DNA of 5,632 nucleotides from assembly GCA_023409175.1 (NCBI GenBank), contig JAEYIG010000087.1:1-5632 (forward strand), read 5' to 3'. The notes under the pieces were generated by a model. The model was given only the letters and a program-made list of their open reading frames with translations, had not been told where the DNA came from and did not search any database. The stretch comes from Pseudomonadota bacterium (GTDB lineage: Bacteria > Pseudomonadota > Gammaproteobacteria > Burkholderiales > Burkholderiaceae_D). Both the position numbers and the translations under genes were made by a program. This document shows, in pieces, positions 4,950 through 5,632 of this stretch. Within the stretch, counting starts at the first letter, position 1. Every line of letters starts with the position of its first letter.

Positions 4950-5632
4950 ATGACTACTGCCCTTTATTATCATCCTGTCTGCCAGTTGCATGAAATGGGA
5001 GAGAACCATCCTGAAAGCCCTGCTCGCATGCAGGCGATCATGGACGCTTTCAAGGAAACGGGACTGGACCGGGTTCTGGAATACCGTCTGTCGCCCGAGG
5101 CAACGGAAGAGGATATACGCCGTGTTCATACGCAAGACATGATTTTGAAAGTGAAAAACGACATTCCAGAACCTGGCAGTTACTCGTATGTTGATGAAAC
5201 GCCCTTAAATCAGTATAGCTGGCAGGCGGCATTGAGAACGACGGGTGCGGCAGTCGCTGCGACGGATGCCGTTCTGGCAGGAGAAATTGAAAATGCTTTC
5301 TGTATTGAACGTCCTATCGGTCATCACTCGACTATGGGTGAAGCAATGGGGTTTTGTGTTTTCAACAATCTGGCTATTGCGGCCATGAGAGCGATCAAGG
5401 TTCATGGGCTGAAAAGAGTCGCTATCGTTGATATCGATGTTCACCATGGAAATGGGACGGAAAATATTTTTTCCTATGAACCCAGTGTCCTGATGGTCAG
5501 TTATTATCAGCAATACCTGTATCCATTCTGTGGCAATGAAAGAGAGCGGCCGAATATGGTCAATGTGATGGTTCCTCAAGGTACGGGTGGCGATGTCATT
5601 CGTAACGTCGTTACCGAGAAATGGCTTCCCGC
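4950..5632 (+). CDS. Histone deacetylase family (acetoin utilization / acetylpolyamine amidohydrolase-like) zinc hydrolase, 3' end cut off
   Basis: A member of the arginase/deacetylase fold family that removes acetyl groups from acetyl-lysine, acetylpolyamine or similar amides with a zinc-bound water. The first 227 codons are present; relatives run to about 300-370 residues. Visible: YYHPVC (6-11), GENHPESPARMQAI (17-30) typical of the N-terminus, RPIGHHS with the catalytic His pair 125-126, GFCVFNNLAIAA (134-145), and VDIDVHHGNGTE where Asp163 and His165 should bind zinc. The third ligand (a later Asp) and the catalytic Tyr region lie beyond the window. After strand VLMVS the sequence reads YYQQYLYPFCGNERE, where many relatives have S-T/L-H-Q; from memory, close Burkholderiales homologues have a similar FFQ form. 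The ATG at 4950 is the first possible start after an in-frame TAA at 4941, though its Shine-Dalgarno site is poor (TAAGA). No signal peptide, so cytoplasmic. The substrate cannot be told. Confidence 0.92.
   Translation, partial: MTTALYYHPVCQLHEMGENHPESPARMQAIMDAFKETGLDRVLEYRLSPEATEEDIRRVHTQDMILKVKNDIPEPGSYSYVDETPLNQYSWQAALRTTGAAVAATDAVLAGEIENAFCIERPIGHHSTMGEAMGFCVFNNLAIAAMRAIKVHGLKRVAIVDIDVHHGNGTENIFSYEPSVLMVSYYQQYLYPFCGNERERPNMVNVMVPQGTGGDVIRNVVTEKWLP

Noticed and set aside
4764..5135. 123-codon minus-strand frame across the mltB-deacetylase gap
   Set aside because: Mostly antisense to the start of the deacetylase-family gene, no family features, and it overlaps the mltB promoter region.

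Overview
The window looks like a piece of ordinary bacterial chromosome, probably from a betaproteobacterium of the Burkholderiales with moderate GC, most likely in or near Oxalobacteraceae (an Oxalobacter-like genome would fit). The basis is the style of MnmE, the ArgD-type aminotransferase, the short helix-turn-helix protein and the deacetylase-family protein, together with mid-range base composition. This is recognition from memory, not a search. Nothing marks a mobile element, CRISPR array, rRNA or tRNA.

Layout from left to right. Positions 1-1334 (minus strand) carry mnmE, the GTPase that modifies wobble uridine in tRNA. It is complete at its N-terminus and loses only about the last 18 residues at the window edge. 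A 343-base divergent intergenic region follows, with a good minus-strand promoter for mnmE, a 10-bp inverted repeat with a 21-base spacer, a weaker plus-strand promoter, and a leader of about 110 bases with overlapping hairpins. Positions 1678-2931 (plus) encode an ArgD/AstC-type class III aminotransferase with a clear ribosome binding site. A perfect 12-bp stem hairpin separates it from a convergent 108-residue helix-turn-helix protein (3015-3341, minus).

Upstream of that regulator is an AT-rich stretch of about 300 bases with a near-consensus minus-strand promoter, a small palindrome and a doubtful small open frame. Positions 3640-4767 (minus) encode a secreted MltB-family lytic murein transglycosylase. 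A short divergent region (4768-4949) with several small symmetric motifs leads to a histone-deacetylase-family amidohydrolase (4950 to the end, plus), cut by the window edge before its third zinc ligand.

The genes do not form an obvious pathway. They cover tRNA modification, arginine/lysine biosynthesis, a small regulator, cell-wall turnover and deacetylation, mostly as single-gene units with their own promoters. I see no convincing new multi-gene system. The items most worth a second look are the dyad and hairpin leader upstream of the aminotransferase, and the AT-rich region upstream of the helix-turn-helix gene.
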